Part shown: positions 5,508 to 11,598 of the stretch, one piece after another
Position numbering within the stretch: position 1 is the first letter of the stretch
How the letters are laid out: each line of letters starts with the position of its first letter
NCBI GenBank assembly: GCA_025450955.1
Contig: JANWLJ010000211.1
Coordinates: 1 to 11,598, forward strand
Reading direction: 5' to 3'
Source of the DNA: Polyangium sp. (in: bacteria)
GTDB lineage: Bacteria; Myxococcota_A; Polyangia; Palsa-1104
Length of the DNA stretch: 11,598 bases
Made by a program: the position numbers and the translations under genes
Notes under the pieces: model-generated
Seen by the model: only the letters and a program-made list of their open reading frames with translations
What the model was told of the DNA's origin: nothing
The model's database searches: none

Positions 5508-5933
5508 TTAGCGGACGTCTCCTTTGCCGTGGGACGCGGCCTCGGCGGATTCGTCGTGGTCGTCGTCGAAGGTGGCGTCGAGCTCGTCTTCGTAGTTGCC
5601 GGCTTCGGGCTCGTAGCCGCGCGGCGCGCCGAAGGCGTTGTCGTGGGCCTTGCCGCTGTCGGCCTGGATGCGCAGCTCGACCTCGCGCACGCGATCGGCG
5701 AGCTGGCGCAGCGTGGCGGGCAGCGCGAGCGAGCCTTCGTCGGCGAGCGCGATCACTTCGGCGCCGAGCGTGGCGAGGAGCTGCGGCTTTTGGCGGGCGA
5801 GGAGCGCGAGGTCGACGCGCAGCCGGCCGGCTTGCGACGAACGGACCACCACCTCGCGCAGGGTGTCGAGCCCGCCTTGCGCCATGCGCCAGACGGTGCC
5901 GACCTGCCGACGGAATTCGTCCTTCCCGCTCAT
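5508..5933 (-). CDS. Small helical protein with acidic tail, upstream of tRNA-Ala
   Basis: I do not recognise a named family. The 141-residue product starts at ATG 5933, 10 nt after a good -10 box; upstream in-frame codons would start inside the promoter. Residues 1-95 are mostly amphipathic helix: MSGKDEFRRQVGTVWRMAQG, VVVRSSQAGRLRVDLALLAR, KPQLLATLGAEVIALADEG and LPATLRQLADRVREVELRIQ. This pattern is reminiscent of phasin-like or coiled-coil proteins. The last 35 residues are disordered and strongly acidic (YEDELDATFDDDHDESAEAA). No signal peptide or membrane segment is seen. It probably shares a transcript with tRNA-Ala, which follows after 16 nt. Function unknown. Confidence 0.7.
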   Translation of the reverse strand: MSGKDEFRRQVGTVWRMAQGGLDTLREVVVRSSQAGRLRVDLALLARQKPQLLATLGAEVIALADEGSLALPATLRQLADRVREVELRIQADSGKAHDNAFGAPRGYEPEAGNYEDELDATFDDDHDESAEAASHGKGDVR

Positions 5934-5943
5934 TTGCGCGAAG

Positions 5944-5972
5944 GTTCTACAACCGCGGTTCCCGAGTGTCAA
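5944..5972 (-). promoter_or_regulatory. Strong promoter of the 5933 gene and tRNA-Ala
   Basis: On the minus strand a perfect -35 TTGACA (5967-5972) lies 17 nt from TAGAAC (5944-5949), which ends 10 nt before ATG 5933. This is one of the best sigma-70-type matches in the window. It implies a very short or no leader. Confidence 0.65.
5951..5960. repeat. 10-bp palindrome between -35 and -10 of the 5933 promoter
   Basis: AACCGCGGTT is self-complementary and sits wholly within the 17-nt promoter spacer, where a bound protein would block RNA polymerase. A 10-bp palindrome can arise by chance. Confidence 0.3.
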
Positions 5973-5989
5973 CCGTTGTGATAAAAACC

Positions 5990-8092
5990 ATGCGGATGCG
6001 TGCACACGCGACAGGCCTCGCATTGGCGTGCGCCTCGGCCCTGTCGCTCGCGGCCTGCCATCCCCGCATCGCGCATCCGACCACCGCGGTCGAAGCGCCG
6101 CGCGCGCCGCCGTTTACCGCCTCGCGGGTTCGCTCGTTTACCGACACCTTCGCGGTAACCTCGATCGCCGACTCACCCTCAAACCTGTGGGTGGGCACCG
6201 CACGCGGCCTCATGCGTTGGGATCTGGCGACCGGACGTCACGCGGTATTGACCGCGAAGGACGGGCTGCCCGCCGATCGCATCGCCGCGGTCACCGTCGA
6301 CGGGCAGGGCCAGGTGTGGGCCGCCACACAGCGCGCGACCGCGCTCGGCTGGCGCGGAAGATGGCAGTCGCTGCCGCCCGCGCCCGTCGGAGATTTCGTG
6401 ACCGGCTACACTTCCGGACCGGAGCGCAACTTGTGGGCGGGCGGGCCCGAGGGGCTGGCCCGGCTGCGCGGCGCGCATTGGGAGCACTATCTCGCAGGCA
6501 CCGGGGTGACCGCGCTCGCCTTCTCCGGCGGAGTCTTGTGGGTCGGCACGAGCGGCAAAGGCGTGCTGCGGGTCGCCCGCTCGGGCGCGCTCCTCGAAGC
6601 GTTCGGCGCCGCGCAGGGCTGCGACGTCGACGTGGTGCGCGGGCTTTTGGTCACCGATCGCGGCGTGCTCGCCGTCGGCGACGGTCCCGACGGTCCGCAC
6701 GCGGCGATCTTCGACGGCGATCGCTTCTACTCCTATCGCATCGACGGGCCCGAGGTGCTCGAGTGGGCCGCGCGCGCGGGCGCGCACCTTTATCTCGGCG
6801 CGGGCGAGCACGTGTGGGAGGTGAGCGTCACCGCCATGGGCGACAAGCAGCCGCCGCCGCCCGGGCCGATCAAGCTCACGCCGGCTTCGCCGATGGTGGC
6901 CGCGCCGCCGCGCAAGGTGCAGCTCCGCGACGGGCTTCCGAGCGCGGTGCTCGACGGTGCGGAGCCGACACACGCCGAGCTCCCGAGGCGCGGCAAGCCA
7001 AAGATCGTCGCCGCACCCTCGGCGGCGCCGCGGCTCACCACCGCCGACGCCGGCTTTCATCTGCCCGACGGGGTCACCTGCGTCGCCCCGAGCGCGCGCG
7101 GGCTCTTGGTCGGGACCCGCTTTCTCGGCTCCGAGCGCGTCGAGAACGGCGTGGTGCGCCGCTTCCGCATCGACGATCTGGTCGCCGGCGCCGAGCGGAT
7201 CACGGTCGCGTGCAAGAGCATGGACGAGTGCTACCTCGCCACCGGCGGCGCGCGCGCCTGGCGCTTCGACGGCCAGAGCTTCGAGCCGGCCGAGATCGAT
7301 CCCGAGCCGGGCTCGCGCGTGCTCGCGGTCTTGCGCGATCTCAAGGGCCAGGTGCTCGCGATCCACCGCGGCGCGACCGGCCAGGAGCTGCGCGTCTCCA
7401 CCGTCGTCGATCGCAACTGGACGCCGATTTCGATGCAGGCGGTGGCGGTCCCGCACGGCGCGCCGCTGCTCAACTTCGCCGCGTTCGCGCCCACCGGCCA
7501 CCTGTGGCTCGGGCTGCGCTACGTCGACGTCGATCACGACCCGGTCGACTTCGGCGCCGCCGAGGTCGACACCTTCGACGGCAGCGTGGTCTATCACCGT
7601 CAGGGTACGCGCGCCGGAAGCTCCGCCTTCGGCTTCGCGCTGCCGAACGACATGGTGGCGATGTACTGGCGCTCGCCGAACGAGGCGTGGTTCGCCACCC
7701 GCTCGGGCGCGGCGCGAATGCAAGACGGCAAGGTGCGGGTCTTTACCGAGAACGACGGGATGGACAGCGAGCTCATCTACGACATCGGGCCCGGTCCGCA
7801 CGACGAGGTCTGGGTCGCGACCCATCACGGCACCGGCCGCTACGACGGCACCCGCTGGACATTTCCCAAGATGGGCCCATTTTATCGCGCGGCCACTTCG
7901 CTGGCCCACGACGCAAATGGACACGTCTTCCTCGGCACCGACGGTGGGCTGTTCTGCGTCGGCGACTGCGATCCCGATCCGATCGACAGCCACCGCGGCC
8001 TGCTCGATGACGCGGTCCTCGACATCACAGTGGACACGCGCGGCAGAGTGTGGGTATTGACGGACAAGGGGATTTCCATAGTTGAGCCCTGA
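5990..8092 (+). CDS. Beta-propeller lipoprotein (two-component-regulator-propeller repeats)
   Basis: The 700-residue product starts at ATG 5990 (ATG 5996 and GTG 5966 are in frame). The N-terminus is a lipoprotein signal peptide, with hydrophobic GLALACASALSLAAC ending in the lipobox LAAC (Cys23), so it is membrane-anchored and exported. The rest carries repeated blades of the Reg_prop type, recognisable as '.lWvGT..Gl.r.d': NLWVGTARGLMRWD, QVWAATQRATALGW, NLWAGGPEGLARLRG, LWVGTSGKGVLRV, EVWVATHHGTGRYDG, HVFLGTDGGLFCVG and the C-terminal RVWVLTDKGISIVEP. Such propellers are usually the periplasmic sensor half of hybrid kinases or GGDEF proteins. Here no signalling domain follows, so it is a free-standing lipoprotein. 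The ligand is unknown. A small exported protein gene follows after 26 bp, probably in the same operon. Confidence 0.85.
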   Translation: MRMRAHATGLALACASALSLAACHPRIAHPTTAVEAPRAPPFTASRVRSFTDTFAVTSIADSPSNLWVGTARGLMRWDLATGRHAVLTAKDGLPADRIAAVTVDGQGQVWAATQRATALGWRGRWQSLPPAPVGDFVTGYTSGPERNLWAGGPEGLARLRGAHWEHYLAGTGVTALAFSGGVLWVGTSGKGVLRVARSGALLEAFGAAQGCDVDVVRGLLVTDRGVLAVGDGPDGPHAAIFDGDRFYSYRIDGPEVLEWAARAGAHLYLGAGEHVWEVSVTAMGDKQPPPPGPIKLTPASPMVAAPPRKVQLRDGLPSAVLDGAEPTHAELPRRGKPKIVAAPSAAPRLTTADAGFHLPDGVTCVAPSARGLLVGTRFLGSERVENGVVRRFRIDDLVAGAERITVACKSMDECYLATGGARAWRFDGQSFEPAEIDPEPGSRVLAVLRDLKGQVLAIHRGATGQELRVSTVVDRNWTPISMQAVAVPHGAPLLNFAAFAPTGHLWLGLRYVDVDHDPVDFGAAEVDTFDGSVVYHRQGTRAGSSAFGFALPNDMVAMYWRSPNEAWFATRSGAARMQDGKVRVFTENDGMDSELIYDIGPGPHDEVWVATHHGTGRYDGTRWTFPKMGPFYRAATSLAHDANGHVFLGTDGGLFCVGDCDPDPIDSHRGLLDDAVLDITVDTRGRVWVLTDKGISIVEP

Positions 8093-8095
8093 TTG

Positions 8096-8109
8096 CTTTC
8101 TCTAGAAAG
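8096..8109. repeat. Short inverted repeat overlapping the ribosome site of the 8119 gene
   Basis: CTTTCT-CT-AGAAAG is a perfect 14-bp inverted repeat. Its right arm shares bases with the AAGGAG Shine-Dalgarno (8107-8112). As RNA it could form a 5-bp stem with a 4-nt loop that partly hides the ribosome site. This is weak and possibly fortuitous. Confidence 0.3.
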
Positions 8110-8118
8110 GAGAGCGTG

Positions 8119-8484
8119 ATGAAGAAGCTGCTCGTTGGATTGATGGTGCTCGGAATGGCCGGCGCATGCTACGCGCGCGGCACCGCCAAGGCTGAGAAGA
8201 CGTCGAAGATCACCGGCGAAGTGGTGGACATCACCTGCTACGCGAACCACGGCGCCAAGGGCGAAAAGCACGCGAGCTGCGCGCAGAAGTGCCTGACCGG
8301 CGGCATGCCGGCCGGCATCCTCGCCGACGGCAAGCTGTGGGTCGCGACCATGAAGGACCACTCGGCGCCGAACGCCAAGCTGGCCCCGATGGCCGGCAAG
8401 ACGGTGACCGCGACCGGCACCGAGATCGAGAAGAACGGGACGCACATCTTCGAGATCGACACGGTCGAAGCGGCCGCCAAGTAA
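8119..8484 (+). CDS. Small exported protein with Cys/His motif
   Basis: The 121-residue product starts at ATG 8119, preceded by an ideal AAGGAG with a 6-nt spacer; the GTG at 8116 is less likely. The signal peptide is MKKLLVGLMVLGMAGACYA. Cleavage after Ala19, or lipidation at Cys17 in AGAC, are both possible, so it is periplasmic or membrane-tethered. The mature protein has a conserved-looking motif: Cys40, His44, His51, Cys54 and Cys58 in GEVVDITCYANHG and KHASCAQKCLTGGMP. It is followed by strands GKLWVATM, KTVTATGTEI and HIFEIDTVE that look like a small OB-type barrel. From memory, similar VD..CY...K..H..CA..C...G.P proteins occur in many bacteria, sometimes near redox enzymes. The Cys/His set could bind a metal, but no function is established. 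The gene is probably co-transcribed with the propeller lipoprotein. Confidence 0.82.
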   Translation: MKKLLVGLMVLGMAGACYARGTAKAEKTSKITGEVVDITCYANHGAKGEKHASCAQKCLTGGMPAGILADGKLWVATMKDHSAPNAKLAPMAGKTVTATGTEIEKNGTHIFEIDTVEAAAK

Positions 8485-8500
8485 CGGCGCTTTCTCCGGC

Positions 8501-8545
8501 AAAAAAAGCGGCGCTCTCCGTTTCGGGAGAGCGCCGTTTGTTTTT
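8501..8545. terminator. Bidirectional intrinsic terminator between convergent genes
   Basis: Perfect 11-bp arms CGGCGCTCTCC (8509-8519) and GGAGAGCGCCG (8526-8536) have a 6-nt loop. They are preceded by seven A (8501-8507) and followed by TTTGTTTTT (8537-8545). Each strand therefore reads a GC-rich hairpin then a T-run. It ends both the plus-strand 8119-8484 gene and the minus-strand esterase. Confidence 0.93.
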
Positions 8546-8557
8546 GAATCGCGCGAT

Positions 8558-10858
8558 CTATTCGGTGACCGGCAGATCGGCCGGCGGCTTGGTGCGGTAC
8601 TTCGAGTCGATCACGCTCTCGAGCTGAATGAACATGTCCTCACCCTGATACTTGCCCTCGGGGTGGTTGGTGTAGAACGCGCCCTCCTCGCACAGATCGC
8701 CCGAAGGATCGAGCGCCGCCTGGGTGACGTCGCCGCCCGGGATGCAGTGGCCGTCGGCGATCACGAAGATGAACTTGGGCATCCGCTTCGATTCCTCGAC
8801 GGAGGAATCGACCATCGCCTGCTGCGCGATGATCGCGATCGAGGTGAGATCCATCGGCTGCATCCCGAGCCCGTGGCCGAAGTAGACCACCGGATAGGTC
8901 TTCGACGCGTTCTCCGGCTGAAAATAACCGGGCGGGAGCAGCACCGTATAGGGCGACATGCGGCCGTCCTGCATCGGCAGCATGTCGTTGATGCTGGCGC
9001 GATCCGAGTCGACCGGCGCGATCGCGCGATCTCCGTCGGGCCAGCGGGTCGCCAGCCAGTTGAGCAGCGTCTGGGCGCGATGGACCGCCTGCGACGAGGT
9101 GCCGACGTGGCGGCCGTCGCCGGTGGCGTCGACGGTGGCGGGCGGCGCGTCGGGATCGCCGTAGCGCACGTAGCCGAAGCGGCCGATCTCGGAGAGGTCG
9201 ACGCGCCGGATGTCGAAGCTGTCCTCCTTGGACGGCGCCTGTCCGCCGAGCGCGGGGAAGCCGTCGTAGAGGTGGATGCTCGCGCCCTTGGCCTCGAGCG
9301 CGCCGAGCAGGCTGTTGGTCGAGACCTGCGCGTTGAAGAAGTCGCGGATGCCGGCGTCGTAATAGACGTCGAGGCGATCGAAGGCCGCCGGATCGAGCGC
9401 CTCGAGGTTGGTGCGCGGATCGTGCGCGCGCCAGTTGGCGGCGCCGGGCGCGTAGTCGAACTTGCCGTTGCCCTCGCCGTAGTCGTAGCAGCCGGGAGTG
9501 CCGGAGACCGCCGGGCAGCCGCCCACCGACATCGGCACGCCGTCGACGCCGACGTCTTGAAACGGCTCGCCCTCGTCGTAGCGCCAGTTGCCCTCGGTGC
9601 CGGTCGGGTTCCACAAATAATGATAGTCGTCGCCGTCCGGATCGGGGTTGGTCACCGGATCGTAGCCGGGCTCGTCTTTGTCCGCTTTCCCGTCGGTGCC
9701 GACGTCCTCGTACGGCTCGTTCGACTGCACGATCACCGGCTCGCCCGAGTCGCGCTGGCCGTTGCCGTTGACGTCGACCGCGAGGAGGATCTGCACCGGA
9801 TTGGTCTCCGGCGTGCTCGGATCGAACTTGCCGTAGCCGACCGCCTGCGAGTCATTGCCGTCGCAGAAGGTGATGACGTCGAAGGTGCCCTGCGGATTGT
9901 AGCGCGCGTCGAAGAAGTTCTTCAGCACCACCGGCTTGGCGCACTGATCGGCAGGCGAGAGCTGCAGGTAGGACGCGGGCACGCCCGGCGGCAGATAGGG
10001 CGAATCGGGATTGTAATAGCCGGGATTTCCCATCGCGCGCGCCAGATCGCGATTGGCGCGCAAATAGAGCTGCCGGCGCAGCGTGAGCCCGACGCCCATG
10101 CCCGCCTGATAGGTGAAGGCCTCGAAGCTCGACTCCACCTCGCCCTGATCGGCCAGCGGCTTGCGGGGCGATGGGCAGAGCTGGCCGATCTTGTTCGGCC
10201 CGTCGGCGGCGGTGCAGAAGCCGGCGATGAAGTAGTCGTGGATCATCCCGAGCGAGTAGGTCATGTCGGGCCCGGGATCGGCGCCCATCACCCCGATCGC
10301 GTCGTAGCGATCGGGATGCAGCCAGAAGTTCACCGACGAGCCGAAGCCGCCCATCGAGACGCCACCGAGCGCGCGGAAGGTGTAGTGGCGCATTTTTTTG
10401 GTGCCGGCGTCGGCGCGCTCGCCCACCTGGAAGGTCGCCACGTCGGTGGCGTGAAAGTGAACCAGGCCGCGGCCGTGCTCGACGAACAGGTTCGAGACCA
10501 GCGCGGCGTGCGCGGGCGCGTGCTGGCGCTCGGCGATCACCACCACGTCGGCGTCCGCGCCCTTCTGCTTCGAGGCCGAGTAGGGCAAGACGAAGTCGAC
10601 GCCGTGCGGAAACGGCCCGGCGCCGGCGAAGGCGAACGCCGGCCCGAGCGTGACGTAATTGGCGACGGTGAGATCCGCCGCGGGCGCGATGGTGACCGCT
10701 TGCGGCCCCACCTCGGTGCATGCCGACGAGCCGTTTGGCCCGAGCGCCGCCGTCGGTGTTCCGGGGATCGCCGCCGAGCAGGCGGGCAAGGGCGCCGCGG
10801 TGCCGCCGCAGCCGGAGCAAACCAAGAGCGCTGCAAAAACTGCCCAGAGCTTGTTCAT
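8558..10858 (-). CDS. Large exported esterase-like alpha/beta hydrolase, motifs in permuted order
   Basis: The 766-residue product starts at ATG 10858. A hydrophobic signal (LWAVFAALLVCSGC) ends at Cys17, an imperfect lipobox, so it is exported and possibly a lipoprotein. The nucleophile elbow GGVSMGGFGSS (Ser168) comes early, followed by a segment like the post-nucleophile strand of esterase D/feruloyl esterases (HPDRYDAIGVMGADPG). A candidate catalytic Asp506 lies in YYDAGIRDFF and a candidate His584 in GDGRHVG. At the C-terminus are elements that normally precede the elbow: YTVLLPPGYFQ, YPVVYFGHGLG (His662-Gly663), KFIFVIADGHC and FIQLESVIDSKYRT. The order is therefore circularly permuted. 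Residues about 360-470 form an Asp/Gly-rich insert (DVNGNGQRDSGE, EPYEDVGTDG, EPFQDVGVDG) resembling calcium-binding repeats. The substrate is unknown and the triad is partly inferred. The gene ends at the shared terminator. Confidence 0.85.
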   Translation of the reverse strand: MNKLWAVFAALLVCSGCGGTAAPLPACSAAIPGTPTAALGPNGSSACTEVGPQAVTIAPAADLTVANYVTLGPAFAFAGAGPFPHGVDFVLPYSASKQKGADADVVVIAERQHAPAHAALVSNLFVEHGRGLVHFHATDVATFQVGERADAGTKKMRHYTFRALGGVSMGGFGSSVNFWLHPDRYDAIGVMGADPGPDMTYSLGMIHDYFIAGFCTAADGPNKIGQLCPSPRKPLADQGEVESSFEAFTYQAGMGVGLTLRRQLYLRANRDLARAMGNPGYYNPDSPYLPPGVPASYLQLSPADQCAKPVVLKNFFDARYNPQGTFDVITFCDGNDSQAVGYGKFDPSTPETNPVQILLAVDVNGNGQRDSGEPVIVQSNEPYEDVGTDGKADKDEPGYDPVTNPDPDGDDYHYLWNPTGTEGNWRYDEGEPFQDVGVDGVPMSVGGCPAVSGTPGCYDYGEGNGKFDYAPGAANWRAHDPRTNLEALDPAAFDRLDVYYDAGIRDFFNAQVSTNSLLGALEAKGASIHLYDGFPALGGQAPSKEDSFDIRRVDLSEIGRFGYVRYGDPDAPPATVDATGDGRHVGTSSQAVHRAQTLLNWLATRWPDGDRAIAPVDSDRASINDMLPMQDGRMSPYTVLLPPGYFQPENASKTYPVVYFGHGLGMQPMDLTSIAIIAQQAMVDSSVEESKRMPKFIFVIADGHCIPGGDVTQAALDPSGDLCEEGAFYTNHPEGKYQGEDMFIQLESVIDSKYRTKPPADLPVTE

Positions 10859-10865
10859 GGCGCGC

Positions 10866-10895
10866 AGTGTAAGCGGATCTTGACGCTCCCGTCAC
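10866..10895 (-). promoter_or_regulatory. Promoter of the esterase gene
   Basis: On the minus strand, GTGACG (10890-10895) is 18 nt from TACACT (10866-10871), which ends 7 nt before ATG 10858. No Shine-Dalgarno is seen, so the mRNA is probably leaderless. It interlocks with the divergent plus-strand promoter. Confidence 0.55.
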
Positions 10896-10908
10896 GCGGA
10901 CGTAGCTT
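10880..10908 (+). promoter_or_regulatory. Promoter of the SCP2/alcohol dehydrogenase genes
   Basis: TTGACG (10880-10885), a 17-nt spacer, then TAGCTT (10903-10908), ending 8 nt before ATG 10917. No Shine-Dalgarno is seen, so it is probably leaderless. Confidence 0.6.
10881..10894. repeat. Inverted repeat formed by the two divergent -35 boxes
   Basis: TGACG-CTCC-CGTCA is a perfect 5+4+5 inverted repeat made of the core of both -35 elements. A protein or polymerase bound here would affect both divergent genes at once. Confidence 0.4.
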
Positions 10909-10916
10909 TCGCCGAT

Positions 10917-11345
10917 ATGGCGCACACCTTCCCGAGCCCCGAGTGGGCGGCCGAATTCAAGCAAGAGATCGACAAGAGCCAATCCTACCGGGCGGCGGCG
11001 GCGCAGTGGACCTTCGGACCGGTGGCGCTGGTGGTCAAGGCCGACCCGGCGATCGGCATCGCCGACGACATCGGGCTGTGGCTCGATCTCGATCGCGGCA
11101 GCTGCCGCGACGCCAAGATCGTCGACCGCCTCGAGGCCGAGAAGGCGCCCTTCTGCATCGCCGGCGAGTACAGCCGCTGGAAATCGGTCCTGCGCAAAGA
11201 GCTCGACCCGATCAAAGCGATGATGCAAAAGAAGCTCGAGCTCAAAGGGCAGATGACGATCATCGTCAAATTCGTCAACGCCTCGAAGGAGCTGGTCGAG
11301 GCCGCGACCCACGTCCCGACCCAATTCCTCGACGAGCAAACCTGA
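10917..11345 (+). CDS. SCP2 sterol-transfer-family lipid-binding protein
   Basis: The 142-residue product from ATG 10917 is soluble with no signal peptide. The sequence fits the SCP2 fold. An N-terminal helix (SPEWAAEFKQEIDKSQSYRA) is followed by strands GPVALVVKAD, IGLWLDLDRGSC and FCIAGEYSRWKSVLRKELDP (the family's 'g....W..ll.G.ldp' region). Next comes the helix KAMMQKKLELKGQMTIIVKF ('.aamm.GklkikGd' pattern), and finally a C-terminal amphipathic helix. Length is typical of stand-alone SCP2 proteins, which bind acyl-CoAs, fatty acids or sterols in a hydrophobic tunnel. It precedes an iron-containing alcohol dehydrogenase by 1 bp, so the pair is probably one operon handling a lipid-derived or alcohol substrate. 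The pathway itself is inferred. Confidence 0.85.
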   Translation: MAHTFPSPEWAAEFKQEIDKSQSYRAAAAQWTFGPVALVVKADPAIGIADDIGLWLDLDRGSCRDAKIVDRLEAEKAPFCIAGEYSRWKSVLRKELDPIKAMMQKKLELKGQMTIIVKFVNASKELVEAATHVPTQFLDEQT

Positions 11346-11346
11346 T

Positions 11347-11598
11347 ATGCGCTACGGCGCCGACCTCTCGTTCAGCCTCTATCAGCCGACGCGGGTGGTG
11401 TTCGGCGACGGGGTGATCTCCGAGCTTGCGATCGAGTGCAAGCGGCTCGGGGTCGAGCGCGCGGTGATCGTCACCGACGCTTTCGTGCGCGAAAAAACCG
11501 AGGTGGTCGCGCGCGCCGAGAAGGCGCTCGGCGGCCGGCTGGCCGGCGTGTTCGAAGGGGTCATCCCCGACACCGGCGTCGAGGTGATCGACGCCGGC
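11347..11598 (+). CDS. Iron-containing alcohol dehydrogenase, N-terminus (runs off right edge)
   Basis: The 84 codons visible start at ATG 11347, one base after the SCP2 gene stop, with only a weak Shine-Dalgarno. The sequence has the classic opening of Fe-ADH family enzymes: FSLYQPTRVVFGDGVISELA (9-28), then the first Rossmann-like strand VERAVIVTDAFVREKT and the segment VFEGVIPDTGVEV, which matches '.vf..v.pnP....v'. These enzymes oxidise alcohols or reduce aldehydes with NAD(P) and a divalent metal. The metal-binding Asp/His residues lie downstream of the window, so substrate class and completeness cannot be judged. Cytoplasmic, with no signal peptide. Confidence 0.88.
   Translation, partial: MRYGADLSFSLYQPTRVVFGDGVISELAIECKRLGVERAVIVTDAFVREKTEVVARAEKALGGRLAGVFEGVIPDTGVEVIDAG

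Noticed and set aside
6179..7993. A 604-codon minus-strand open frame opposite the propeller lipoprotein
   Set aside because: Composition-driven shadow. The plus-strand product has a signal peptide and repeat motifs, and this one has neither.
8663..11416. A 917-codon plus-strand open frame over the esterase gene
   Set aside because: It is antisense to a well-supported esterase, has a composition typical of mirror frames in GC-rich DNA, shows no domain motifs and runs through a promoter region and the real SCP2 gene in another frame.

Overview
The DNA is GC-rich (roughly 65-75% G+C in most genes). It carries small hypothetical proteins, Ala/Pro-rich secreted or anchored proteins, lipoproteins and a KaiA-less kaiC-kaiB-histidine kinase operon. 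Together these suggest a chromosomal segment of a delta-proteobacterium or myxobacterium-like organism. That is an inference from gene content, since no rRNA or marker gene is present.

Layout. (1) Positions 1-2287, minus strand: an operon of kaiC, kaiB and the N-terminus of a PAS-type sensor kinase that runs off the left edge. This looks like a KaiA-independent timing or signalling system. KaiC has a Ser-Ser phosphosite pair and a long C-terminal coiled-coil tail. (2) Positions 2392-2823, plus: a miniature molybdopterin-oxidoreductase-fold protein that seems to lack the cofactor cysteine. (3) Positions 2843-3544, minus: an exported protein resembling outer-membrane lipoprotein-sorting proteins. 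(4) Positions 3726-4595, plus: a single-pass membrane protein with a coiled coil, an Ala/Pro linker and a His-rich tail; it contains an exact-frame 36-bp tandem duplication. (5) Positions 4689-5341, plus: a translationally coupled pair with visibly lower G+C, a small conserved-looking protein and a retropepsin-like aspartic protease. (6) Positions 5419-5933, minus: a short acidic-tailed helical protein followed 16 nt later by tRNA-Ala(GGC), which has the diagnostic G3:U70 pair. (7) Positions 5990-8484, plus: a beta-propeller lipoprotein and a small exported Cys/His-motif protein, ending at a strong bidirectional terminator. (8) Positions 8558-10858, minus: a large exported esterase whose alpha/beta-hydrolase motifs occur in circularly permuted order. 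(9) Positions 10917-11598, plus: an SCP2-type lipid-binding protein and the start of an iron-containing alcohol dehydrogenase.

Transcription. Many genes here have a sigma-70-like -10 box ending only 6-8 nt before the start codon and no Shine-Dalgarno sequence, so they appear to be leaderless. This reading also decides the kaiC start (GTG at 2287). Several of the promoters hold short perfect palindromes that could be operators. Downstream genes in operons (kaiB, the Cys/His protein) do have good Shine-Dalgarno sequences.

The best candidates for something new are the permuted esterase, the small protein/retropepsin pair and the KaiA-less clock module. None can be proven novel from sequence alone.
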